64,000 nucleotides of DNA from Spirodela intermedia (GCA_902729315.2 LR746269.1:2030501-2094500), one strand, 5' to 3'. Shown: positions 1 through 9,586, counted from the first letter of the stretch. Notes: a model not told the origin generated them from the letters alone. Numbers and translations are program-made.

Positions 1-243
1 CCTTACCCCTCAAGAGGTCGAGGAAGACCGTCTGCCTCTTTTTCTGCGACGAAACCCGCGCCCCAGCCGGACGCATCGCCGCCTAGAGCGATGCCATTGA
101 ACTTCGCAGCATAACTTGGAGGTCACTGGGTTCGCTGATCAGATCTCCCTTTGTTCTGATCCCTTATTTCTCTGGGTAACTCTACGAAAACCTTCTCCAT
201 CTTGTTCGATCTCTGTTCTGGAGGACCTTTGAGGACGGCTTCT
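1..243 (+). pseudogene. PRS 5' fragment: end of exon 1, intron 1, start of exon 2
   Basis: This stretch matches the functional PRS gene from about 22523 to 22763 almost base for base. It covers the last part of exon 1, the whole first intron and the first bases of exon 2 (the codons for FEDGF). The similarity stops abruptly near 243, where unrelated sequence follows. A TAG at 84-86 replaces the Glu codon of the AAESD segment, and the exon 2 acceptor reads gag instead of cag. The intron is kept, so the copy arose by DNA duplication and not through an mRNA. It is a dead gene fragment, cut by the window edge on its left. Confidence 0.9.
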
Positions 244-1002
244 TCTTCTGTTTGTAGAGACAATCAGCAGTAGCAGCGTGGATAGAGTAGCTTGTTTTTT
301 ATCGTTTATTTGTCCTTTTCCTCCCCCCTCTGCCTTCCTGTTTGCTGGGACTAGCAGGAGCAGCCGCGTGGATGAAATGGATCGTCTTTCCTCTTCGGGC
401 GTAGTTCTTCACCTTTTTCTGGCGAATATCAGCGCGATTTTCCGCCATTGGCTGTGAATAACTGCAGGCTTTCTCTCATTGTCTAATCTCTCACTGGCTC
501 CCCTTTGTTACTATTTTAAAACATAAAGTCAAAATAACTTTTAGAAAATGGAGAACCCAATAAGCTGATAAAAGATATCATAGACTGATTTTGATTGAAA
601 TATATTGGATGAAAACACATGGAAGACAGATTTTTTAAGTTTCCAGTGGGCCCCACGTAGGAAACGCTTGACACTCCAACTCCACTTCATGGGTTTCATA
701 ACAGAAAAGAAATAATTACTGTATATAATTGAGGGAAAATATGTGAAGCAATGGGAATTCTAACTTATTAACGTTATTGACATGACTACAACAAGAACAC
801 TTGACTTGTCACGTACTTTCCTTCCAGTTAATAACCTTTTATAGATTTTATTGGAAAGAAGGATGTGATTTCTACGGTCAACATTGGCGTTCCACCAGCT
901 GTAGGGCTCTCGCCCATCATAAGAGTCACGCCGAGCCAGCTGTCAATGCTAGCGGCGCTTCTTTCCTCTTCCTCCACCTACGCCAGCCCCCTCCTCTCCG
1001 CC
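244..1002 (+). repeat. Duplicated upstream module of peptide gene P1
   Basis: Homologous to about 12330-13150, upstream of P5, and by inversion to about 7200-8000, upstream of P3. Shared landmarks include the segment around 360-395 (gcagccgcgtggatgaaatgg here) and the leader around 862-960. A TATA-like tataga lies at 841-846. The paired TGACG motifs seen upstream of P3 and P5 are decayed here. No gene is supported in this stretch other than the P1 leader. Confidence 0.7.
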
Positions 1003-1407
1003 ATGGATCTGACGGCGAAGCGGCGCGACGCTGCCGTCTTCCTCTCTCTCGTCTGTATCCTTCTGGCTTCTCCGGCGGCATCGATCTCCACAGCCTGGCC
1101 AGAGCAAGCGACCTACGAGAAGGTGCGCTCAGCGCTGGCGGAGGCCAGATTGAGGAGGGAAGCAGCCGAATTTTGGCCCGTGGATTGGTGGCTGTCAAAC
1201 AAGCAGCGTCGGCGTCGACCGCTGAGATCGCCGCCACCTCCACGTTCCAGAACGATAATCAATCAGAACAGACCGCCGGCTTTCATCCTCAGGTCTCCGC
1301 CGCCACCTAGAGCTCTGCCGCCGCCCCCACCTCCACCGCAGGTGCCGCTGCGTTCCCCCTCGGTCTCCGGTTACAGGAGACCTACGCCCCCTCGGCGCTT
1401 CAGGTAG
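1003..1407 (+). CDS. P1: putative secreted WPVDWW / Pro-Arg-rich peptide precursor
   Basis: Predicted protein of 134 aa from ATG 1003. Residues 11-27 form a hydrophobic stretch ending in ASPAAS, typical of a cleavable signal peptide. The segment EKVRSALA (40-47) is shared with P4. A basic site RLRRE (49-53) precedes the core EFWPVDWW (56-63), followed by SNKQRRRRPLRSPPPPR and a tail with further RSPPPPR and poly-Pro runs. This is the longest member, and its tail ends RRPTPPRRFR. I do not know the family. Conservation of the core among paralogues and the leader-propeptide-basic tail layout suggest a processed, secreted peptide. Antimicrobial, signalling or wall-protein roles are all only guesses. 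The codon context (GCC ATG G) supports this start over upstream non-ATG codons. Confidence 0.6.
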   Translation: MDLTAKRRDAAVFLSLVCILLASPAASISTAWPEQATYEKVRSALAEARLRREAAEFWPVDWWLSNKQRRRRPLRSPPPPRSRTIINQNRPPAFILRSPPPPRALPPPPPPPQVPLRSPSVSGYRRPTPPRRFR

Positions 1408-1439
1408 CGTCGAGGAATGGCACGAATGTAATCTCCTCG

Positions 1440-1885
1440 GGAAATAATTCCAAATTGGAAAAATCATAAGACTATTTTGCCAGCAAAACTTTACAGAGCA
1501 AGTATAAAAGGAGCTTGTTTTATTGCCGCAACATTATCAAACAACATTGCGGGCTCTCTTCACGGCTTCTTAGTCAACCAAAAGGGTCAGCCATAATCCT
1601 CAAAAAAAGAAACATACTTTAATTAATAAAGTGCCACGGATGAACTTTGGTCTAATCCCAGCTTCATCAATACCTTGGATTCCGCAGCTAGCCTGAGATA
1701 ACGAAACTTAAAAGTTGCAAGGTCACCATGTGAAACCTTATATGTTGACCAAATAAAAAACAGATAAAAATAAAAGTGGGTATTTTGAACTACGTCTTTG
1801 TTACGTACCCAATATGGATCTCCTTCAACGCCACAGATAGCATGAGGAAACTGTGATCTTTAGATATTCCCAGTTTTACCGTATA
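1440..1885 (+). repeat. Conserved 3' flank of the peptide-gene family (copy at P1)
   Basis: This region is related to those following P4 (about 9940-10371) and P5 (about 13485-13870), and in reverse to the region beyond P3 (6511-6870). Shared landmarks are the blocks around ggtcagccataatcctcaaa, cttcatcaataccttggattg, aaggtcaccatgtgaaac and tatggatctcctt. It may be the 3' untranslated region plus flanking DNA. No coding potential is evident. Confidence 0.7.
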
Positions 1886-2300
1886 ATTATGAATCTTTTT
1901 ATTTAAAGGTAAAATTAGCTAGACACCGTGCACCAAAGCAAAGCAAGGGACACCAGAGTGTAGTCGGTCATTTTCTTCTTGGCGTCCAGTATAGGTCTAG
2001 ACCGTCGACACAGTTATACATCTGTAGTGAAGGATGTTGCCATACTGATAACAAATGGCAGGAAGAGGTATCCCATCAGGTGCAGTGCACAACGGGGTGC
2101 TATCCCATCCGAGAGGGAAGTGACATTACTCTAAAATTTATTATTTTAATTTGAAAGCAATAGAAACATCTTCAGGTCAGTATACCATCTTCTTGGAAGA
2201 GTTGGAGCTCGGTCCGCTATATTTCTGTACAAGTTTCAATCTTAGGTGGGGCTCCCGGTCTGATGGGATCCAAGTGGTCAATCTTCTTCACATGTGGCTA
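1885..2300 (+). repeat. R block, copy 1 (dispersed repeat of the peptide cluster)
   Basis: About 420 bp repeated at 3347-3792 and 10372-10782. It starts near tgaatctttttatttaaagg and ends near gtggtcaatcttcttcaca. The paired W-box-like TTGACC motifs of the other two copies are lost in this one. From 2300 to about 3000 I see no recognisable feature. Confidence 0.7.
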
Positions 2301-3004
2301 GTCTACCTGTATTAATCTCTCCCCTTTTGTCCCTCAATCTACAATTTGCATGTCCAACCGATTTCTGTTGAGATATGATTTAATACCCCTGATGTTTTGG
2401 ATTGAAAATAGACCCAGTGGCCTCCTCTGTTGGGGATTACTTTTAACCCATATAAAGAGTCAAATGTGTTAAAAACTTATAACGAACCCTGTTTTTTCAA
2501 GAATGGAAAAATTTTACAATTCTTAGGTTCTACTTTCTGACATTCCCTGTTTATCCAGAAACCTCTCTCCCTTTTCTTTGTCCTATTTGATGTCTTATCT
2601 AATTGCTTTCAGGTGCTGGCATCCTGAAGCTATGTAGAGGCAATTGGTGGGGCAAAGGGAACAACGAGATGACATGCTAGTTGTTCTTAGATGCTAAACA
2701 GTAATAAGTGGTAGGCTATATCAGAGGTCAATAATATAATGGATTGAACACTTATTTACAAGCATAAGACAGCTACATACGAGTCGTATTGTTGTTGTAT
2801 ATGAGGTATCTACAATTTATCATTTTTTGGACACTTTTGAGACATTAACCGTTCCATATTTGAAGGATCTTACATGTCATATTGAGCAGATATTTGAGGC
2901 AAATTGTCCTTATTCTGAAGTAAATGATCTTTATTCATATTTTCACTTTGATTTCAGTCATATATTATTTGTGGCATTTATTTTCTGTTCCTTACAATAT
3001 CTTG

Positions 3005-3269
3005 ACCAAGTTTACAACACCCCGCTATTCTAACTGTAAGATGCCGCCCTCATCTTGCTTTGGCAGCTTAGTCCTGCCCTTCTCTTTCGATATCATCTAT
3101 TCCTCTACCCTCTCCTACTATCTATTGATTTCTTTACCCATTTCTGCTAGGAAAATATCCCCTCCTTCCAACTGCCTCCACTGATAATCTTCATCCCATC
3201 CTCCACTTCCTAGCTAGTAGAACTACCTCTCATACGCCATCTCCTACAGCTGCATCCTGTAACGCTTCC
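3005..3269 (+). repeat. Type II promoter/leader module, copy upstream of remnant P2'
   Basis: Pyrimidine-rich 265 bp block related to 3810-4096 (upstream of P2) and about 9300-9586 (upstream of P4). Shared pieces include ctgtaagatgccgcc-like, atccc-tccttccaact and ataa-cttcatccc segments. It ends directly at an ATG (3270) equivalent to the P2 start. It probably represents promoter plus 5' leader. Confidence 0.6.
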
Positions 3270-3296
3270 ATGGATATGGCAGTAACTCCCCTATAG
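3270..3296 (+). pseudogene. P2': deletion remnant of a peptide gene
   Basis: The start region ATG GAT ATG GCA GTA matches the P2 start (ATG GAT CTG GCA GTA), but after five codons the sequence jumps to cccctatagagcc. It then continues as the 3' flank seen after P1 and P4 (a gatagcatgag-like piece near 3303). The whole coding body is missing, so this is a paralogue lost by internal deletion. The residual reading frame encodes eight residues. Confidence 0.65.
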
Positions 3297-3346
3297 AGCC
3301 ATTGATAGAATGAGGAGAATGTGTATCTTAGACATTTATGTTTTAT

Positions 3347-3792
3347 GGCGTAGTTTTGAATCTTTTTATTTAAGAAATAAACTTTGCGAGACACCTTGCA
3401 TATATTCTGAGGGGATACCAAAGTGTACTCTATCAGGGTCTTTACGGAGACTAGCATGGGTTGACCAAACCATTGACCCATTTATATCTCTGATGTCAGT
3501 GATGATGTCATGGTGATAACAAATGGTTCGAATAGTTGACTTCGACTACAAGAAGCTACAACTTGTTCAATGCACAGCTTGCCGCCATGCCAACCGAGAC
3601 GGATGTGATATTATTGTTATAAATCATTGGATTAATTGGAAAGAGTGAAACATCTTTAGGTTAGTCCACAATCTTCTTCGAAGTCTTTGTATCCTGGTGA
3701 GTTATACCTTCGTTCGGGTTTTAGTCTTAGGTGCATCCCTGGCCAAATGGGAACCAAGTGGTCAATCTTCTTCACACCTGACTGGTCTACCT
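3347..3792 (+). repeat. R block, copy 2, with paired W-box motifs
   Basis: Same dispersed repeat as 1885-2300 and 10372-10782, here immediately upstream of the type II promoter of P2. Two TTGACC motifs lie at 3461-3466 and 3473-3478, a 12 bp step that is also kept in the copy at 10471-10488. TTGAC[C/T] is the established core bound by WRKY factors. Any role in P2 expression is inference. Confidence 0.65.
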
Positions 3793-3809
3793 TTTTCTCT
3801 TTTATTCCG

Positions 3810-4096
3810 CGTCTCATTCTTTGAATTTTATGTCCTGTTTCCTGTCTAGCAATTATAAGATCCTGTCCCCCGCCTCGTCCTGGCAGCTTCATCCTTTCTC
3901 TCTCCTTCAATATCATCTTCCCTCTTCCTTGCCTCTCCGAACTTGCTTGCTCCCCATCTCTCCCTGTCTTGCTAGGCCTTCCATTTCTTTACCTGTTGCT
4001 TCTGGGGAATATCCCTAACCTTCATCCCGTCTTGAACTTCTTGGTTGGCGGAACTCCCCTGCACCGTCTCATCCGACTGCGCCCTATTACGTTTCT
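3810..4096 (+). promoter_or_regulatory. Type II promoter/leader module of P2
   Basis: Pyrimidine-rich block homologous to 3005-3269 and about 9300-9586. It runs straight into the ATG of P2 at 4097. No sharp TATA box could be assigned. It differs from the type I module that precedes P1, P3 and P5, so the family uses two kinds of upstream region. Confidence 0.5.
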
Positions 4097-4582
4097 ATGG
4101 ATCTGGCAGTAAGGGTGCGTTCCGCCGCCGTCCTCCTTGCTCTCCTCCACATCCTCTTAGCTATGCCGGGCGGTCAGCATTCTGCCGCATGGGCCAAACT
4201 GGTGACCGATGAACGGCCGGAGTTAGCGTCGGCGTGGACAGGGCCAGGAGCTGAGACTGGGGCCCGAGCTTTTGTGGGAAAACCTCCCGTGATACGGCCG
4301 CCGTACACACAGTGCGCCCCCAATAGGCCTATTTACCAAGGGAGAGTCCACCGAGGAGGCCACCTCTTTACCACCAAGTGCGTTTGCTACTACTATGTTA
4401 TCCTCGATAATAAAATACTGTTGAAAATTACTGTTGAAAAGGGCAATGAAACAGCGTTTAACACTGACATGTCCTCCCCCATAATATGTATATGCCTTGT
4501 TCTCAAATGGATAACTGAATTTTTAGCCAAATTAATGACACTCATGTTTTCACATTGGGTAGAGATTTGTTTTCAAAATTAA
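4097..4582 (+). CDS. P2: putative secreted peptide precursor, divergent mature part
   Basis: Open frame of 161 codons from ATG 4097. Residues 1-25 (MDLAVRVRSAAVLLALLHIL plus following Leu/Ala) resemble the P1 leader, and the upstream module matches that of P4. The rest differs. There is no WPVDWW core; instead GKPPVIRPPYTQCAPNRPIY and a downstream GRVHRGG stretch appear around residues 61-87. After about residue 93 the frame runs into AT-rich DNA (about 4385 onward) that looks non-coding, so the true protein may end by splicing near 4375 (AA|gtgcgt) or be shorter than drawn. Function unknown. It looks like a family member with an exchanged or strongly diverged C-terminal part. Confidence 0.45.
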   Translation: MDLAVRVRSAAVLLALLHILLAMPGGQHSAAWAKLVTDERPELASAWTGPGAETGARAFVGKPPVIRPPYTQCAPNRPIYQGRVHRGGHLFTTKCVCYYYVILDNKILLKITVEKGNETAFNTDMSSPIICICLVLKWITEFLAKLMTLMFSHWVEICFQN

Positions 4583-5280
4583 TCTTATAATCTTTAAGTT
4601 AGCATTTTATCTCTAAAACTTGTGTGCAACATATATCTGTGATTTGATATTCAGATTAGCTATTAACAAAGCAATTGTAATTTTTTCTGAGATGTCTATA
4701 AAATGAGACATTGTCATAGACTTAAACATGACCCATTGGTAATTTTCTAACAATTAAATTTTCAGTGAAGTCAGAATCAATGTATTTTACTAAATTCATT
4801 CCACACTGCTTTAGAAACCAAATTCCAAAATCAGATAGAAATGTTCTGTATCGAAATATTTTTTTCACATTAGTTAAATGTGATTCCTCTGGATCACTTT
4901 AAATTCTAGTGTATAGGAATATGCTGAAAATTGTGTCGATTTTACTTGTAGTCAAATATAACACTTTTGTATTTGGATCTTAGATAAATTTTGATCTTAC
5001 CGTCTATGAGAATTTATTTTCTTTTACATCTGCATGATTATATGTCCTAAAATTATTTAGTATATTACGGTTAGAAATGAAGATTTCATATTCTAATTAC
5101 CATATTTGTATTCCTAAGGCATAACTAACTTCACCCATCATGATCTTCTAAATTATAAGAGTCATCCTTAAAATTATCATTTCCTTAAAATTTTCCAAGT
5201 TAGTATATTTTTCATTTTTATCTTTGATGAATGTTGGTCATATTGTCCATGATAGTTTTCTTTCCCTTTACACTTCCAAG
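4583..5280. other. AT-rich stretch without recognisable feature
   Basis: About 700 bp of AT-rich sequence between P2 and the copia remnant. I see no conserved frame, repeat copy or RNA gene here, and the 3' flank conserved after P1, P4 and P5 is absent. Confidence 0.6.
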
Positions 5281-6389
5281 TTATTACTTGATATATTGGC
5301 TGACGCCCTTGAGTCAATAATCCAAAAGGTTGGATTTGAGGCTGATAGAGTGATGGTACCTAAGGTGGAAGTCATGGCATGAATGGCCAGCATGACTCAT
5401 CGATGTAGCCTCCTTATGCTTCATCCAAGCATCATATTAGAGTTCTTGGATGACATCAAGTTAGACGTAATTTGGGTCCAATCATTGAGCTTGCCAAACT
5501 TATCCCATTAATTATCTGACTAGTGGTTAGTCTTCCCTCAATGATGGAGGAGTCATGGACAACCAGAGTGAAAGTAGCGGAGTTTGGCTAATGGACACAC
5601 ATACTTTGAAAAAGTCTCTAGAAGGGATGGTAGGAAGTTGGCAGCGGGTACTGACCCTGAATTTGAGAAGAAGTGAGAGTGGTGGACGATCATGAACAGT
5701 CACTGCCAACTCTTTACAGCATCTAACCTGTGTGACCAAATCAGTGGTGGAAGGTTATAGACCTTGAGATTGTCCATGAGAGAACTGAGCTTTGCATAAT
5801 AATCTTAGACTGTCATCTCGTCTTGCTTAAGTTTGAAGAGCTATTCATAGACTTCCACCATACAGTAGATATTCTTTTAGTTCTTATACATATACTCTAG
5901 AGTTTCTCAAACTTATTTATCCAGGATAATAAGAGGAAGTGCGCACGCAACGTAAGAGGTGATGCTCTTGAGAATCCAAAAAATGGTGGCCGAGTCTGTC
6001 ATATATTATTTATCATATTTGTCACTCCTCATCTCAGTAGAATTCTTAGTGAGAGATGACAGCCTCCCATGTGGCTGAAGAGAGTGCTTGAAGTTTGCCG
6101 CCCATGACATGTAGTTTGTCCCATAAAATACTTTCGAGGGACTATTAAGTTGTGCCCCAAGTGTGTTGTGTGATGTTGGTGCCGGTGTGCGCGCTGCTGT
6201 GGTGCACTACACGCGCATGCATGGCCACTGCGTAGCTACGGTTTTCTGTGTGTGGACAGCGGATGCGCTGTGTGAGGCACACACGCCTATGTGCCCCTTG
6301 GAGGAGACAGAGCCGGCGGGGGTGGTGGTTGCGCGAGGCCGGTGTGCCTTAGGAGGAGACAATCAGCCGGCGACCTGGCTTTGATACCA
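5280..6389 (-). mobile_element. Ty1/copia-type gag remnant with primer-binding site
   Basis: Read on the minus strand, the right end has a PBS complementary to initiator tRNA-Met (TGGTATCAAAGCC, 6376-6389) next to the LTR at 6390-6510. Further left come degraded gag-like frames with several stops. One resembles the usual plant gag segment (FKLKQDEMTV, a stop, then DYYAKLSSLMDNLKVYNLPP, around 5760-5840). The GC-rich part 6160-6375 lies just inside the PBS. No protease, integrase or RT was found, and no second LTR, so the element is truncated. Confidence 0.7.
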
Positions 6390-6510
6390 TGCGTAACGAT
6401 AGAGGCTATGAGTCACAGAGGAGGCCTCTACCATTTATATATAGGGAGAGGCCATACAAGAAAGAGAGATACAATAGGCCTGTTAGGCCAGTTGGGGCCC
6501 AATCACAACA
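6390..6510 (-). mobile_element. Short copia-type LTR (121 bp) at the edge of the inverted repeat
   Basis: On the minus strand this runs from TGTTGTGATTGGG (6510) to CGTTACGCA (6390), so it has TG...CA ends, and a tRNA-Met PBS follows immediately. A TATA-like tatatataa is present on the minus strand near 6440. Its outer end coincides with the point where similarity to the right arm of the inverted repeat stops. Confidence 0.7.
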
Positions 6511-6954
6511 TACCTCAAAGTAACGATATTTACTTTTCGAATTCTTCCATTTGGTCTAGAAAATAGTTTCACATGGTAACCTCACTAATTTGAAGTTCCA
6601 TTAAGTCCTCGGACTAACTTGGCCAATCCAAGGTGTTTCTGAAGTTGAGACTAAATGATAGTTCGTACATTGTATTTTATTAATTATACCATTTCTCCTT
6701 ATTTGAAGAATATGGCTGGCCCATTTTTGTTGACTGATAACTTGCAAAGAAAATCCACAATGTTCATAAACTTCCACAAAAAAAAAAGATCCTTTATGCT
6801 TTCTTTCATCATTTTTTTTGCTGAAAAAATAATCATATGATTTCTAATTCGCGCTTATTTTCCAAGGAGATCAGGTTCGTCCCAGTGTACGACGCTGCCC
6901 ATAACGCGGAGGGGTGGGGTCACCGGTAAACGGAGACGGAGATGGAACGCAGCG

Positions 6955-7194
6955 TCAGCTGCAACACGATGGCGGAGGTCTGATTCGATGAACTTGTGGT
7001 CTGCGTCTTGGAGCTGGCGGCGGTCTCAGTGGTCGACGCCGAAGCTGCTTGTTTGATTGCCACCAATCCACCGGCCAAAACTCGCCTCCTTCCCTCCTCA
7101 ACCTGTTTTCAGCCAGGACTGTGGAGACCGATGCCGCCGGAGAAGCCAGGAGGATGCAGAGCAGAGCGATGAGGATGCCAGCACAGTGCTTCAT
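6955..7194 (-). CDS. P3: putative secreted WPVDWW / Pro-Arg-rich peptide precursor
   Basis: Predicted protein of 79 aa from ATG 7194. An in-frame ATG at 7317 would add 41 residues, but those precede the signal-like segment and the ATG is missing in P1, so the shorter start is preferred. Residues 6-23 are hydrophobic (ILIALLCILLASPAASVS). RLRRE (31-35) precedes EFWPVDWW (38-45), then SNKQLRRRPLRPPPAPRRRP and a short tail ending PPPSCCS. Compared with P1 the tail is truncated by an early stop, and the sequence beyond it still resembles the P1 C-terminus out of frame. The EKVRSALA segment of P1 and P4 is absent. Function unknown; secretion is inferred from the leader. Confidence 0.6.
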   Translation of the reverse strand: MKHCAGILIALLCILLASPAASVSTVLAENRLRREGGEFWPVDWWQSNKQLRRRPLRPPPAPRRRPQVHRIRPPPSCCS

Positions 7195-7317
7195 GGCCGT
7201 CAGATCCTTGACGGAGAGGGAGTGACGTTGGTGGAGGGGGGAAGAAGTGCCGCTGGCATTGACAGCCGGGTAGCCGTATCTTATGGTTGGCGAGAGCCGT
7301 GGTTGGTAGAACGCCAT

Positions 7318-7445
7318 TGTTGACCGTAGATATCACATCCTTTTGTTGTTTTATAACCTATAGAAAATTATTTAACTGGAATAAGAATATATGGAACTCA
7401 TGTCAATAACGTCAACAAATTAGGACCCCCACGTCAATATTCTAC
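7318..7445 (-). promoter_or_regulatory. Type I promoter module of P3 with paired TGACG motifs
   Basis: Minus-strand TGACG motifs lie at 7410-7414 and 7432-7436 (seen as cgtca on the plus strand), mirrored at the P5 promoter. A ctataggttataaaa segment near 7351-7365 is the likely TATA region. Paired TGACG motifs about 20 bp apart are known as-1-type sites for TGA bZIP factors. Their function here is inferred. Confidence 0.5.
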
Positions 7446-8259
7446 AAAAAAAGTGCGGTAGGTAAAGCACGTGTGGACTCGTATCTTAGTCCAAGAGGAA
7501 GTCCTGATCGAACTGATAGGAACGTGGGGGGAGCCACCGAAACTGACTTCGATGAGTTTACATCCAATAAGTTTGAACCATAGTCTGTCTATGATATCCT
7601 TTATCAGCATGTTGGGTTTTCCATTTTCTAAAAGTGATTTTACCATTATGTCTTAAAGTATTGATAATTAGGGGTGCCAGTGAGAGGGTAGACAATGAGA
7701 AAGCCTGCTGCTCTTCACAGAAGAAAAATCACGCTGATGTTCGCTAGAATAAGGAGAAATACGCCGAAAGGAGGAGAATAACAGCGATAAATCTCTCATT
7801 TCAGTTAGAAAACTAGAAAAGAACGATATCGTATTGCACTTCCTTCGTCAAATCAAGGCTGAGAAGAAGAAGAAAAGATCGATGTGAAGGAGATCGCACG
7901 GAAAAGGTAAATATGAACGAGGAGAAGAAAGAGAAGCACGATCCATTTCATCTGCGCGGTTGCTCCTGATAGTCCCAACAAAAAGAAGAATGAAGAGGGA
8001 AGGAAGAGAAGCACAAAGAAGAGATAAAAGATGAGAACCATTCGTGTAGAGCTGGAGAGTCGGACAAATAAGAGGCAGGCTAAGAAGAAGACGATGTTAC
8101 AGCGTATGATGCTTTTTCGAAAGGCCTAAGGATGATTTATAATTGATAAATATGGCGCTACAGCACCGTAGAACAGTAGATCTGATTAGGTTCTGAATCA
8201 ACAGACAACAGGTAGGCCGTTTAAAGGCCGCTGATAGATCGGGAACAATAACGGAAGAA

Positions 8260-8517
8260 AAAGGGGGGGGGCGTCGGAGAAATTTATGAATTTCTCGTCT
8301 TCCTGAAACGCCCCATGCCCGCCATGGATTGAGCTCCCAGGCCACCAAACCAATCACGTTGAGGTTTACGCGGAGGGAGGCGAAGAAAAAGTCCGCTCAG
8401 AACGCCGCCAGTAACGTGGGACTTTGGCCACCTTCTACGGACTCTGCAGAGAATCCACTGAATGAGCATCGAGATGAGACGGAGGAAGACAGTCTGTAAT
8501 TGAGACTGACCCATGAT
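8260..8517 (-). repeat. Copy of PRS upstream region (left arm)
   Basis: Reverse complement of the block also present at 11817-12070. It is related to the true PRS upstream/5' leader at 21885-22180: shared pieces include gactgtcttcctccgtctc, tcgatgctcattcag, ggattctctgcag and ggcctgggagctca. The PRS coding exons themselves are not present in this arm. The G-box CACGTG of the real promoter reads AACGTG here. Confidence 0.8.
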
Positions 8518-8941
8518 TTTTCCATAGAAGAAGGTAATTTTTCATAATTCATTCAGGGTATTTTCCGTGTTCCATTTTTCGGTGAAGAAAAACATCTGTT
8601 CTTGTTCTTGGTAATCTGGTTTTGTTGGGGAGACGACGCTAATTGTGTGGGCTCCGTCGTTCAGCCTGTGGGGACGGCGGCAGGAACTGGGAAGGTCCAA
8701 CCTTGAAGCCAGCCGTGGCCGATCCCACTTACACGCCAGCCAGGTTCGAATTCTATTTATTTTTCAAACTGTTTCTCTCCTTCCTTCTCCGGTTTGCAAT
8801 ACAAACGTCGTGCATTTTCTCTCTGGTGTCTAGATTCTTGAAGGAGAAAATTAATAAACTTAAAACATTGGATAACATATAATTGCGCTACTAGAATGCT
8901 GAATTTTAACCTTAAACCCTTTATTACCGTCTTGCACTCCA

Positions 8942-9300
8942 GTTACCTCGTTGTGTACATTGCTCTCTACCTCTTCTTCTCCAACTATTTCCTTATTTTT
9001 TTTGCAGCATTTACTATCAAATCAACCAAAATCAAAATAGTAATATTTAATTTTAATTTTATTAATAATATTTTTTATATATTATAATTAATATTTAATT
9101 TTAATTTTACTAATAATAATTTATATATATTATAAGATGAATAAATAATAAATACATAATAACAAACTAATTGTTATCTAGCATATAGCATTAAATAAAT
9201 AATATAACAAATATATATATTAAAAAGTAAATCTTCTTCATACCTGTGGCCTATCTGCCTTTCTCGTCTGTTTCTCAACTACGACTTTTAAGTCCTACCG
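8942..9300. other. AT-rich spacer in the inverted-repeat loop
   Basis: Extremely AT-rich, with a short direct duplication: taatatttaattttaatttta near 9041 recurs near 9089. No gene is supported. It forms the first part of the 2448 bp loop (8942-11389). Confidence 0.6.
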
Positions 9301-9586
9301 CACCCCCCCTGTTCAGACTGTAAGATTCCCTCTCCCACCTCGTCCCGGCGACTTCATCCCATCCTTCCCCTTCGACGTGAGTCACTCCCTTTCTCGCCCC
9401 TAGTGACATAATTTCTTCCCGTCTCCCGCTATCTCAGTATCCCTTCATTTCTCTGGGATACAAATCCCCTCCTTACAACTTCCCCCGCTGATAACCTTCA
9501 TCCCGTCTTGCAGTTTCTTGGTCGGCTGAACTACCCTTCTCCCTCTCCTCTAGCTCCGCTTTCTATCCCCTAAGAATCTGGTGGCG
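9300..9586 (+). promoter_or_regulatory. Type II promoter/leader module of P4
   Basis: Pyrimidine-rich module homologous to 3005-3269 and 3810-4096. The position equivalent to the P2 start codon reads aagaatctg, so that ATG is lost and the first usable ATG is at 9587. Confidence 0.5.

Larger units (their letters stand above)
6511..8941 (-). repeat. Left arm of a ~2.4 kb inverted repeat
   Basis: Reverse complement of 11390-~13825. The inner ends pair with position sums of 20331 (8941 with 11390, 8514 with 11817, 8643 with 11688). The inner part is almost identical, for example one base differing over 8643-8700. The outer part, including P3 against P5, has more substitutions and small indels. 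Contents from outside in: 3' flank, peptide gene P3, its promoter, a PRS promoter copy (about 8260-8514), and an unidentified 400 bp block that ends the arm. Confidence 0.9.

Noticed and set aside
801-1310. 169-codon frame overlapping P1
   Set aside because: It lies in another frame, lacks an ATG-based signal segment, and does not retain the core motif conserved in the paralogues.
4097-4400. P2 as a RALF, CLE, CEP or other named plant peptide
   Set aside because: No YISY, RRxL, CLE or CEP motif and only isolated cysteines; the resemblance is too weak to name a family.
5300-6380. Possible independent gene in the GC-rich part near 6160-6380
   Set aside because: It sits between a PBS and gag-like frames on the minus strand and is best explained as the retrotransposon leader.
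8643-8882. 79-codon frame repeated at 11449-11688
   Set aside because: The match is explained by the inverted repeat. Two overlapping frames are equally open and composition drifts to AT-rich at the end, so coding is not supported.
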